From the NCBI GenBank assembly GCA_903881085.1, contig CAIRSA010000473.1:1-64000 (forward strand): DNA of 64,000 nucleotides, given 5' to 3'. Under the pieces are notes generated by a model. The model saw nothing but the letters and a program-made list of their open reading frames with translations, searched no databases and had not been told where the DNA came from. A program made the position numbers and the translations under genes. Below, piece after piece: positions 32,719-41,484 of the stretch. The stretch's first letter is position 1; each line of letters starts with the position of its first letter. This stretch comes from an uncultured Acidobacteriia bacterium (GTDB taxonomy: Bacteria; Acidobacteriota; Terriglobia; Bryobacterales; Bryobacteraceae).

Positions 32719-33204
32719 CTACCAGCCTGAACGGCCATGAATGTCCCGGAGACTCAAATTCCTGTCTCCTTGGTGAATCTCAGTAGCGACGATTAGATCC
32801 CCTTCCAATCCCATCACAAGGAAGCCTTTAGCCGCTATGGTTTCACCTTCTCTGAGCCGCATACCGCTGTTTCGCAAGTAACCCGACGGAGCAAGTTTGA
32901 TGAGTGTGGTCTGCCCGCCGGATTGCAGCCGGACCTCAACCATGGCGCTCTCTGGCGCAGCGCCAGGCAGGTAAACCACTTCTGTTATTTTGCCTTCGAC
33001 AGTCTGTAGGCGCGCCGCGACACTTGGGTCCACCACCGCTGGGGACTCGCGCATTGCACCTTGCTTGTAATTCTGCCCACAGTTCTGGCAGCCGCCTTGG
33101 CTGTAGGAATGATGATCACCATGGCAATTATCATGCGCCGCTAAGGGCAACGCGCTCAAGCAGCACAAGAGGGCCATCGGGCCTGTCAATTCAAAAAGTC
33201 TCAT
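32719..33204 (-). CDS. Periplasmic OB-like protein (LRDxxGxPxW family)
   Basis: 161 residues from ATG 33204 (AGAAAGGAAGG 4-8 bases upstream, a strong site; earlier in-frame codons lack it). A signal peptide ends near PLAA; a His/Cys-rich patch (HDNCHGDHHSYSQGGCQNCGQN) follows and may bind metal. The domain (about 75-161) goes VEGKITEVVYL..., GFLVMGLEGDLIVATEI, LRDIHGRSGW, so it is a relative of the proteins at 1412 and 6398. A PadR relic and an operator-like palindrome lie upstream in the opposite direction. Confidence 0.7.
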   Translation of the reverse strand: MRLFELTGPMALLCCLSALPLAAHDNCHGDHHSYSQGGCQNCGQNYKQGAMRESPAVVDPSVAARLQTVEGKITEVVYLPGAAPESAMVEVRLQSGGQTTLIKLAPSGYLRNSGMRLREGETIAAKGFLVMGLEGDLIVATEIHQGDRNLSLRDIHGRSGW

Positions 33205-33276
33205 AATTCCTTCCTTTCTGATCGCCGCGAGAACTGGAGGCGGATCGTTCCCGCGACGAGCAGTTGTATTCGCATC

Positions 33277-33295
33277 TATATGCAAGTTGCACTTA
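33277..33295. promoter_or_regulatory. Candidate PadR operator
   Basis: TGCAA-G-TTGCA at 33281-33291 is a perfect 11-bp inverted repeat, inside a 19-base sequence that matches 15 of 19 bases with 4287-4305 before the intact PadR gene. It is 73-91 bases from the OB-like gene's ATG and 43-61 from the reconstructed start of the PadR relic. Confidence 0.45.
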
Positions 33296-33376
33296 TGATG
33301 ACACGGATTCTAGGATGATGCAAGGGGTGAATCGGGCATGCGACGCCGCGTTGATTCGCACCACGAGCGCGGCTAA

Positions 33377-33421
33377 CATTGCAGTTGCGCGATGGGCAAC
33401 CTGTACCGATTTGTTGAGCCG
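33377..33421 (+). pseudogene. Relic of a PadR regulator
   Basis: HCSCAMGNLYRFVEP is read here (ATG of the A-M at 33392). It equals the start of the PadR domain of the gene at 3787 (CTCAMGNLYRFVEP); the DNA agrees at 35 of 41 bases, mostly with silent third-position changes. Before and after it the frame is broken (a TAA precedes, homology ends after the Pro), so only about 15 codons of a regulator survive. Confidence 0.65.
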
Positions 33422-33493
33422 GCGCGGTGTATCTACAAGTCCGCCGGCCCACGGGGCTGTTCCGAAGACTCTGGCAATTGTAGGATAGAGTCA

Positions 33494-35059
33494 ATGGAAA
33501 CGATCACTCGACGAAGTATGTTTGCATTGCCATGGCTGGCCTTTGGTCCCCTTGTTCGCACTGCCAGTGGGACCGCCGCCGGACGCAATCGCCCCAACAT
33601 CTTGTACATCATGACCGACGATCACGCGTCCCAAGCGATCAGTTGTTATGGCAGCAAGGTTAACCAGACGCCCAATCTCGACCGCATCGCAGCGCAAGGC
33701 ATGCGCATGGACCGGGTCTTTGCCACAAACTCCATCTGCACCCCGAGCCGCGCCACCATTCTCACAGGCAAATATAGCCACATGAACGGAGTGCCTGTAT
33801 TCAATCGTTTTGACGGTTCGCAACCTACGGTAGCGAAGATGCTTCAGCAGGCTGGGTTCTACACGGCGATGGTCGGCAAGTGGCACCTCGGCAGCGATCC
33901 AACCGGCTTCGATTACTGGAACATCCTGCCCGGGCAGGGCGTGTACATCAACCCAACCCTCTATGACAAAGAGGGGTCGAAAGTTTACCAGGGCTATGCG
34001 ACCGATATCATTGCCGATATCAGCATCGACGTGCTCAAGAACCGCCCGAAGGACAAGCCGTTCTTCATGATGTGCCACCACAAAGCGCCACACCGGGAGT
34101 GGACGCCGGATGAGAAACACAGGTTGATGTTCGCGAACCGGCACATCCCCGAACCTGCCAACTTGCGTGATGATTACTCCGGCAGGACGGATGCCCTGCG
34201 TGAGCAGAAACAGTCGGTATTCCGGGACCTGACCCGTCATGACCTAAAGCTAACGCCGCCCGCGGATTTGTCCGGCCCGGCACTGCGCCAGTGGATGCAG
34301 ACCAAGCCAATGGAAGTAGAAATCGAGGTTGATGGCGTCAAGAAGAAACTCACCGGCAAGGAGTTGGAGGCTTGGAAATATCAGCGGTACATGCAGGACT
34401 ATCTGGCCTGCGTGCAGAGTGTGGATGACAATGTGGGCCGCACGCTCGACTGGCTCGACGCAAACGGATTGAGAGACAACACCGTAGTCATCTACTCCAG
34501 CGACCAGGGCTTCTTTCTAGGCGAGCATGGCCTCTTCGATAAGCGTTTCATGTATGACGAGTCGTTGCGTATGCCGTTCCTGGTGCGCTGGCCTGGCGGC
34601 ATCAAGCCGGGCAGCGTTTCGAATGCGATCGGCATCAATTGCGACTTTGCGCCGAGCTTTCTGGATCTTGCCGGGCTCTCCGTCCCGGGCGAAATGCAAG
34701 GCCACAGTTTCGTGCCTCTTTGGAAGGGAAAGAAACCGAAGGATTGGCGGCGTTCGATGTACTATCGCTATTACCACGATCCAGGAGACCACAACACCAG
34801 AGCGCATTACGGGGTTCGCACCAATACCCACAAGCTGATCTACTTTTGGAAAAAGGATCAATGGGAATGCTACGACCTGGTGGCGGACCCACAGGAGATG
34901 CGCAACATATACAGCGATCTCAAGGCGCAGAAAATCGTGGCGAGCCTCAAGCGGGAACTCTACAGGCTCAAAAAGGAACTGAAGGACGATGACCAGTTTG
35001 CCGAAAGTCAGCCTACGGATTCGTCATACGTTCAGCCGCCTCCAGCCAGGAAGCAGTGA
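33494..35059 (+). CDS. Type I sulfatase, Tat-exported
   Basis: 521 residues from ATG 33494 (AGGA upstream); a frame extension into the PadR relic is an accident. Signal ITRRSMFALPW. Metal-site TDDHASQ near 41-47, formylglycine site CTPSR with Cys82, GKWHLGSD and SSDQGFFLGEHGLFDKR in order. The LGEHGLFDKR segment groups it with choline- or heparan-type sulfatases. It stands alone: a receptor gene ends 91 bases after it on the other strand. Confidence 0.93.
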   Translation: METITRRSMFALPWLAFGPLVRTASGTAAGRNRPNILYIMTDDHASQAISCYGSKVNQTPNLDRIAAQGMRMDRVFATNSICTPSRATILTGKYSHMNGVPVFNRFDGSQPTVAKMLQQAGFYTAMVGKWHLGSDPTGFDYWNILPGQGVYINPTLYDKEGSKVYQGYATDIIADISIDVLKNRPKDKPFFMMCHHKAPHREWTPDEKHRLMFANRHIPEPANLRDDYSGRTDALREQKQSVFRDLTRHDLKLTPPADLSGPALRQWMQTKPMEVEIEVDGVKKKLTGKELEAWKYQRYMQDYLACVQSVDDNVGRTLDWLDANGLRDNTVVIYSSDQGFFLGEHGLFDKRFMYDESLRMPFLVRWPGGIKPGSVSNAIGINCDFAPSFLDLAGLSVPGEMQGHSFVPLWKGKKPKDWRRSMYYRYYHDPGDHNTRAHYGVRTNTHKLIYFWKKDQWECYDLVADPQEMRNIYSDLKAQKIVASLKRELYRLKKELKDDDQFAESQPTDSSYVQPPPARKQ

Positions 35060-35150
35060 GTGGTATTAAAGTGCCCGGCTTTAGGAGGCCAAGCACCTGT
35101 GTCCAGTTGAACCTTTAGCAGCGGCGGATTGTCCAGAATCGCTGGCCTTA

Positions 35151-38100
35151 TCAGAACGACAACCTCGCCCCCAACTGCACTGTCCTGGGACTCCGGGCCG
35201 CGGTCAACGAACCGAAGGCCGCATTCGTCTGTGCGCCCGTGGCGGGGTTGAACTGCGCCGTCGTGTTCACGCTGGAGAACTGCGTATGGTTGAACGCGTT
35301 ATATGCTTCCAAACGGATGCGCAGTTGAACACGCTCCACAATGCGGAAACTCTTAGCCATCGATGTGTCCCAATTGTTCACGCCAGGGCCTCGGAATACA
35401 ACCTTGGGTGCCGTTCCAACTGTCCCGACTGGAGCGAGAGCAAACACGCTGGTATCGAAATAGCGTCCAAATGTGCGCTGGTCCTTCGTCAGAATTGCGG
35501 CTCCGGTGATTACCGTGCGAGCCGTTAGATCCGGCGTGCCCGTGGTATCGACAGCAGTGGTCGTGCTGAAGCCTACGCCCGTGGGCGCTCCGCTGACCAT
35601 GCTGACGATGCCCGAAAGCTGCCATCCTTGGAGCACGCCTTTAAGCACCGCATTGTGAACTGGCAGATTCGGTAAATCGTAAAGGTAATTCACCTTCACA
35701 ATGTGGGTCCGGTCAAAGCCGGCGAGGCCGTAATTCCATTGCCGCAGATTCACGATAGGCGTCACGGTAGCAGTGTCGGTATCGGTGAAGTCCATCGCCT
35801 TTGACCACGTCCACGCCGCTCCGAATTGCAGGTTTTTTGAGAAGCGGCGGCGCGCGCTGACCTGCAGCGAGTGATAGCTGCTCGACGAAGCCATCTCAAT
35901 CATGTACATAGGTCCGTAGCCTGGAATACTGCGCAGGAAATTCGCAGGCAGCGCCTTTCCGGGCTGGCTCGGATCCTGGCTGGATGGCAGGAAATTGGTC
36001 CCCAGCGGGATACTGTTGATGGCTCGTTGCCATTGCAGGTTGCGGCCGAGCGAGCCGGCATAGCCGACATCGACGATAGTACCGCCCCACAGGCGACGTT
36101 GAACGGAGAAGCTGAAATTCATTGTCTTGGGCAGTGTGCCCGTTGGATCGGCGGCATAAGTATTGGCCGACGGGAAGATGAATCCATTCGAAGACTTAAG
36201 CTGCGAAAGCTGGCTGTAATAGATGGTGGGCTGCTGAACCAGCGGGGCCTGGCGTACAAAATAGTTGCCGTAAAGTTCGGTGCCATACCCGGTATAGAAC
36301 ATACCGAAGCCGCCGCGGATGGCAGTGCTGCCATCGCCGAACAGGTCATAGGCGAAACCGACACGCGGCGCGACCTTCGTCCCACTGCTGTTCACCATGC
36401 CACGCGGGTAATTCGGACTTGTAGTCGCAAGTACCATTCCGTTGTAGAGTAATCCCGCGCCCGGTGCGAGTGCGCCGATCGACACATCAGGATAGGTCTG
36501 TCCGGTCACCGGATTCTGGCCAACCCGCTTGCCTGCGACGAGAATGGGACGAATCAACTGCATCGGTTTCGACGAGTCGTAGGCGGACGGTACAAACGCG
36601 TCCATGAGATTGTCCCGGTCGACAATCGGCGTGATCCAGTAGAATCGCAATCCCGCATCGATCGTGAGGCGGCTGAAGGGTCTCCAGGTGTCCTGGATGA
36701 AAGCCTCCGTGTTAGTCTGGCTAACGTGCATCCAAGGCGGCGAAGAGACTTCCGTGTAGGTATTGAATGTACCCAGGGCCGCGTTGCCATAGGCGTAGTT
36801 CGTGTTCAAAGGGTTGTTGGCATTGGTGCCGAAATCAATGCTGCCGTTAAACGGCGGAGATCCGGTTGACCCCTTTTGAATGCGGTGGAAGTACTCGTAA
36901 TAAAAGCCGCCCTTGACGATGTGGGAACCGTGCGTCCATGTGAGGTTGTCAGAAAAGCTAAGCACCTGGTAGCGGTTGTAGCGTGGAAATCTCGATTCGA
37001 TGTTCAGATTTGCCGCACCTGTGACGCCGCCGAAGGTCGCATTGGGGATCACGTCCAGAGGATTCGCGGACGGATACAATTGCCCGGCGGTAAAACCGAT
37101 CGAGCTGCGCTGATTGGCTTTCAAATTGGCGTCTTCCGAGGTAACATCCACCGGTTGAGTGAGCCCGCCGACGCGGAATTCATTTAGCAGTGTAGGCGAA
37201 AATATGTGCGTGAAGCGAACGCTGGACGTGGTCGGATGGTTCCTGATGTTATAAACAAACTGCGGCCAGTTACCACTTTGATTTTGAATTGAAGGATTGT
37301 TGAAGTAACTTAACGACCAGCTCAGGATGTTATTGGCGTTGAGATTGTAATCGATCTTCAATGTGTCCGAAAGCTGTGTGTTTGAAACCGGCGAGGCGAA
37401 GACGTAATTGTAATTTCCCAGCGAAACGGCGCGGTTGGTAAAGTTCGGCAATGGGAAAATGTTGAGGATTGCCTGGCCGCTGGGATCGATCCGATTTTTT
37501 GGGATAACGTTTCCAGGGAACTGCACGTTGTTGTTAAATGGATCGCGCACGGGGATCAGTGCACCTGCCAACGTCACCGATTGCGAGAAATCGCCGCTTC
37601 GCTCTAGCGTTGTCGGTGTGGTCACCGTTCCGTTCGTGGTGGTCTTCGTAGGCCAATACTCCTGGTTCCAGAAGAAGAACAGCTTCTGCCGGTCCTTGTT
37701 GAAAACTCCTGGAATGAAGACAGGCCCTCCTACGTTGTAGGTGATGGTGTTAAAGCGGGAAAGCGGGCGGACCAGATTATTGCGGTTGTTGAAAAAGGTG
37801 TTGGCGTTGAGCCATTCGCGGCGCATGAAATACTCGCCTTGCGCGTGAAAATCGCGTGCTCCCGATTTTGTAACGATTTCAATATTCGATCCGGACATGC
37901 GTCCGTATTCGGCCTGGTAGTTGCTGACAAGAACTTTCACTTCGCCTACCGCGCCCATACTGACGACAGCTTTGGTGCTGGTAGCGCTGCCTAGATCGGT
38001 TGCCATCACGCCATCGATGGAAACATTGTTCGCTGTGTTGCGGCTTCCTTGCACGTAGAAGCTGATGCTGCCGCTGAGTGACGTGGATGAGCTATCCATG

Positions 38101-38588
38101 TAGACGCCTGGCACCAGCGATACAAGATCGGTAACGTTGCGGCCCTGCACCAGAGTGTCTTCGATCTGCTTCCCGGTGATCACGTCGCTGCGCTCGGAAC
38201 TGTTGGTCTGCACCATCGCGACCGAGGACGTCACAGAGACCGTCTCTGTCATGGCTCCCAATTCAAGTACGATCGCACCGAGCGAAAACCGGTCACCGGT
38301 GGAGAGGATCATGCCGCGCCTCTCCATCGCCTTGAATCCGGCTTTTTGCACTTTGAGTACGTACTCGCCGCCGTCCACGCCGTTGAACAAAAATTCGCCC
38401 GTCGCGCCCGACTCGGCGTGGCGTGCGACGCCAGTGCTGGTATGGACAAGTGTGAGTGCGGCATTGACGATGGATGCGCCGCTTGAGTCCGTCAAGGTTC
38501 CAGCGATCGAGCCGCTCATAATTTGGGCCCTCGCCCCGGGCATGAGAGCGAGCAACGACAGCAGCAGAAACATGGCTGTTCTAGTCAT
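35151..38588 (-). CDS. Oar-like TonB-dependent receptor
   Basis: 1145 residues from ATG 38588; an upstream in-frame extension overlaps the sulfatase and is not coding. Signal peptide ends near ARAQ; carboxypeptidase-regulatory-like domain about 22-110; plug with TDLVSLVPGVY; barrel ends LGARLSF. Its ATG is inside the last codons of the sulfatase before it (8-base overlap), so translation is coupled. It is the last gene of a unit of three sulfatases plus receptor. Confidence 0.9.
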   Translation of the reverse strand: MTRTAMFLLLSLLALMPGARAQIMSGSIAGTLTDSSGASIVNAALTLVHTSTGVARHAESGATGEFLFNGVDGGEYVLKVQKAGFKAMERRGMILSTGDRFSLGAIVLELGAMTETVSVTSSVAMVQTNSSERSDVITGKQIEDTLVQGRNVTDLVSLVPGVYMDSSSTSLSGSISFYVQGSRNTANNVSIDGVMATDLGSATSTKAVVSMGAVGEVKVLVSNYQAEYGRMSGSNIEIVTKSGARDFHAQGEYFMRREWLNANTFFNNRNNLVRPLSRFNTITYNVGGPVFIPGVFNKDRQKLFFFWNQEYWPTKTTTNGTVTTPTTLERSGDFSQSVTLAGALIPVRDPFNNNVQFPGNVIPKNRIDPSGQAILNIFPLPNFTNRAVSLGNYNYVFASPVSNTQLSDTLKIDYNLNANNILSWSLSYFNNPSIQNQSGNWPQFVYNIRNHPTTSSVRFTHIFSPTLLNEFRVGGLTQPVDVTSEDANLKANQRSSIGFTAGQLYPSANPLDVIPNATFGGVTGAANLNIESRFPRYNRYQVLSFSDNLTWTHGSHIVKGGFYYEYFHRIQKGSTGSPPFNGSIDFGTNANNPLNTNYAYGNAALGTFNTYTEVSSPPWMHVSQTNTEAFIQDTWRPFSRLTIDAGLRFYWITPIVDRDNLMDAFVPSAYDSSKPMQLIRPILVAGKRVGQNPVTGQTYPDVSIGALAPGAGLLYNGMVLATTSPNYPRGMVNSSGTKVAPRVGFAYDLFGDGSTAIRGGFGMFYTGYGTELYGNYFVRQAPLVQQPTIYYSQLSQLKSSNGFIFPSANTYAADPTGTLPKTMNFSFSVQRRLWGGTIVDVGYAGSLGRNLQWQRAINSIPLGTNFLPSSQDPSQPGKALPANFLRSIPGYGPMYMIEMASSSSYHSLQVSARRRFSKNLQFGAAWTWSKAMDFTDTDTATVTPIVNLRQWNYGLAGFDRTHIVKVNYLYDLPNLPVHNAVLKGVLQGWQLSGIVSMVSGAPTGVGFSTTTAVDTTGTPDLTARTVITGAAILTKDQRTFGRYFDTSVFALAPVGTVGTAPKVVFRGPGVNNWDTSMAKSFRIVERVQLRIRLEAYNAFNHTQFSSVNTTAQFNPATGAQTNAAFGSLTAARSPRTVQLGARLSF

Positions 38589-39954
38589 CTTTGGTCGTTT
38601 TCCTTTTGTTCTTTTTGCGGGCGCGGCCGGCGCCGGCTTCCCCTTCATCGTTGGCGCTGCCTTTGCCGATGCGCGGCGCATTCCATTTGCTCCAGGCCTC
38701 GAATTGCTGTCGCAACCGGGCGATGATCTCGGGTTTGGTGGCGGCGAGATCGGTCTTTTCTCCGATGTCCGACTGCAGATCGAAGAGTTCCACTTTACCG
38801 CGATTGTTGACCAGTTTCCAGCGTCCCGCGCGCACGGCGGTCTTCTCTTCCGCGCCGTCCCAGAAGAGTGCGTCATGCAGCGGTGCGGAGGACTTTCCGG
38901 TCAGAACGGGCAGCATGTTGCGGCCCTCGAAAGACTGCCCCGCAGGCATCGTAGCGCCAACGGCGGCAACCAAAGTCGGCATGAGATCCATGAACATCAC
39001 AGGCTCACGGGAAACGGAGCCCGCCTTCAGGCGCCCGGGCCAACTGATCATAAATGGAATGCGGATACCGCCTTCGTACACGCTCTGCTTGTAATCGCGC
39101 AGTGGGCCATTATTCGAAGAGTTCGCGCGTGCGCCGCCGTTATCGGAAACAAACACGATGATCGTATTCTGGTCCAGCTTGCGGCGTTCCAGTTCGTCCA
39201 GCACCTTTCCGATGGCGTTGTTTTCGCATTCGAGCATGGCCATCAGAATATCGCGTTTCGGATCGCCGGTGTCGTACTTTTTGATCACCGCATCTGGGGC
39301 CTGCATGGGAGCGTGCACGGCATTGAAAGCCAGATAGAGAAAGAATGGATGGTTTGCATTGCGGCCGATGAACGCAACCGCCTCGCGTCCAAGATTGTCG
39401 GTAAGGTAGCCGGTTTCGTCGATGGGATCGTAGTTGCGCAGGATCGACAGATAATTCTCGCTCGCGCGTTTCAGATCGTAGTAGTCGTGCGCACCATGGC
39501 CGAGAAATCCATAGAACTCGTCGAATCCACGTTTCATGGGGTGATAGGCGGGCTCGATTCCGAGGTGCCATTTGCCTAATGCGCCCGTTGCATATCCTTC
39601 CTTCTTGAGCACATCGGCGAGCGTGATGCGATTGAGCGGCAAACCTACGCGGGAGTCGGAGGCGGTGTAGAATCCGTACCGTTGCGGATAAGTGCCAGTT
39701 AGGATGGCGGCGCGGCTTGGCGCGCAGACGTAGGCGTTTGCGTACCCCTGCTCAAAGCGCATGCCCATTTTCGCGATGCGGTCCATGTGCGGAGTGCGCA
39801 CCTCTTTCGGGTGCTCATAGCAGCTGATGTCGCCATAGCCCTGGTCGTCAGAGACGATGATGAGCACGTTGGGTCGCCGGGTTTGGGCGCTGCCAGCGCG
39901 TATAGCCGCTAACCCACCGAGCATTGATCGTAGATACGAACGACGAGAAAGCAT
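38581..39954 (-). CDS. Type I sulfatase, Tat-exported
   Basis: 457 residues from ATG 39954, which shares one base with the previous stop. Signal SRRSYLRSMLGG; SDDQGYGD near 35-42; formylglycine site CAPSR with Cys77; GKWHLGI; VSDNGGA. The C-terminus is Lys/Arg-rich. It ends overlapping the receptor start by 8 bases. Confidence 0.93.
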   Translation of the reverse strand: MLSRRSYLRSMLGGLAAIRAGSAQTRRPNVLIIVSDDQGYGDISCYEHPKEVRTPHMDRIAKMGMRFEQGYANAYVCAPSRAAILTGTYPQRYGFYTASDSRVGLPLNRITLADVLKKEGYATGALGKWHLGIEPAYHPMKRGFDEFYGFLGHGAHDYYDLKRASENYLSILRNYDPIDETGYLTDNLGREAVAFIGRNANHPFFLYLAFNAVHAPMQAPDAVIKKYDTGDPKRDILMAMLECENNAIGKVLDELERRKLDQNTIIVFVSDNGGARANSSNNGPLRDYKQSVYEGGIRIPFMISWPGRLKAGSVSREPVMFMDLMPTLVAAVGATMPAGQSFEGRNMLPVLTGKSSAPLHDALFWDGAEEKTAVRAGRWKLVNNRGKVELFDLQSDIGEKTDLAATKPEIIARLRQQFEAWSKWNAPRIGKGSANDEGEAGAGRARKKNKRKTTKDD

Positions 39955-41483
39955 CAGGCGATTCTCCTTTCCTTGACGCCGCCGGCAAGCGGCGAACCGG
40001 CCCTGGCAAGCCATTCCAGCAACCGGCTCTTCAGGTCATCAGCCTGCTGGCGATATTTCGCGCGATCAGCTGCCGCTCCCAAAAGATTTACCATTTCGTA
40101 CGGATCTTCCTTTAGATGGTAGAGCGCATCCTGCGCCCTCGACGCCGGACTCTTCGCCATGATCAGCTTCCAATCCGCGGTCCTCACCATGAAGTTGGGC
40201 ACGTTTTCTCCGGCCCATTCCGATACGCGGTAGTCCGGCAGGTTTGCTTTCCCACCTGCGATCAGAGGTCGCAAACTATAGCCTTCCCGCTGCGGTGCCG
40301 CGACACCCAGGTAATCCAGAATCGTCGCGAACAGATCCATGGTCGAAACCGGATCAGCGATCTTGGTCCCCGGCCGGATCCGTCCCGGGAAGCGCATGAT
40401 AAGCGGAACGTGAACGGACTCTTCGTAGAACACCATCTTCGAGCCCATGCCGTGCGACCCCATCATCTCGCCGTGATCTGACAGGAACACAACCATGGTG
40501 TTGTCCGCCAAGCCTAGTTGCTCCAACCGCGCCAACAGCCGTCCGATGTTGTCATCGGCCTCTTTCACCATGCCGTAATAGATGGAGAGCCCGGCGCGGA
40601 TATTCTCTGGCACTTGGTACTTCTGCATTCGCGGCTGCCTTTCGCGATAAGGTGACCGGGTCATGTCGTGACGGAAGTTCGGCGGCAGGGGAATGTCTTT
40701 AGCTGGATACATGCCCCAATAGGGAGACACGTTCATAAACGGCGGATGCGGTGGGCCAATGGAACAGGTCAGGCTGAACGGACCGTTGGATACTCTGTTC
40801 AGCGCACCGATCGTTTCGTCCACTGTATATGCGGCATGCGTATGTTCTTTCGGGACCTGCAGCCAGCCATAGACTTCGCCCTGGCTGGACGGGGCGTTGG
40901 GGTCTTTGTAACGCGCATCCAGGATTGCCGGAACGTACGGACGATCGAAGTCCTTGCTCAGTAGCTCGCCCGGTCGCAGCGGACGCGCCGGCGAATGTTT
41001 GTCAAGGTATTCAAGGTATTGCTTCCGTTCCGAAGGCGCGCCTTCCACGCGGGCTCCGGCGTACGCCACTTTGTTCTTGTAAGTCGTCGCCATTTTATAA
41101 GGCGCATGGTATTTGCCGAAGTACTCGCTATGGTAGCCGCGTGCGGCCAGCAGGTTGTCAAACGACGGACCGCAGTCGAGCACAATATCGGTAGCGGCGG
41201 CGTTTGCGGTAACCGTTGTTCCTGCCATGCTCTTGCCTGTGAGGATGCTGGTCCGCGCGGGCACGCAAACCGGGCAGGGGGTGACCGCGGTTTGGAATAT
41301 CGCGCCTTCGCGAGCCAGGCGGTCGAGGTTCGGTGTTTTCACAACACCATTGCCGGCGCAGGACAACGCGCTGAACCGCTGCTGATCAGTCAAGATCACA
41401 AGCAGGTTGGACGGCTTTTCAGCGGCGGCGCGAAGCGAAATCGGAAGGCCCGCTGCCGTTGTTAGAAAGTTGCGGCGGTGCAT
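39954..41483 (-). CDS. Type I sulfatase, Tat-exported
   Basis: 509 residues from ATG 41483, one base after the previous gene's stop. Short signal HRRNFLTTAAG; TDQQRFSALSC; formylglycine site CVPAR with Cys73 (C-x-P-x-R); LSDHGEMMGSHGMGSK. The DHGEMMGSHG form differs from the DNG form of its neighbours, so the three sulfatases of this unit are probably different subfamilies with different positional or linkage specificities. Confidence 0.92.
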   Translation of the reverse strand: MHRRNFLTTAAGLPISLRAAAEKPSNLLVILTDQQRFSALSCAGNGVVKTPNLDRLAREGAIFQTAVTPCPVCVPARTSILTGKSMAGTTVTANAAATDIVLDCGPSFDNLLAARGYHSEYFGKYHAPYKMATTYKNKVAYAGARVEGAPSERKQYLEYLDKHSPARPLRPGELLSKDFDRPYVPAILDARYKDPNAPSSQGEVYGWLQVPKEHTHAAYTVDETIGALNRVSNGPFSLTCSIGPPHPPFMNVSPYWGMYPAKDIPLPPNFRHDMTRSPYRERQPRMQKYQVPENIRAGLSIYYGMVKEADDNIGRLLARLEQLGLADNTMVVFLSDHGEMMGSHGMGSKMVFYEESVHVPLIMRFPGRIRPGTKIADPVSTMDLFATILDYLGVAAPQREGYSLRPLIAGGKANLPDYRVSEWAGENVPNFMVRTADWKLIMAKSPASRAQDALYHLKEDPYEMVNLLGAAADRAKYRQQADDLKSRLLEWLARAGSPLAGGVKERRIA

Positions 41484-41484
41484 G

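Noticed and set aside
33392-33493. N-terminal extension of the sulfatase at 33494
   Set aside because: The extension is the PadR relic read in frame by chance; the Tat signal and ribosome site fit ATG 33494.
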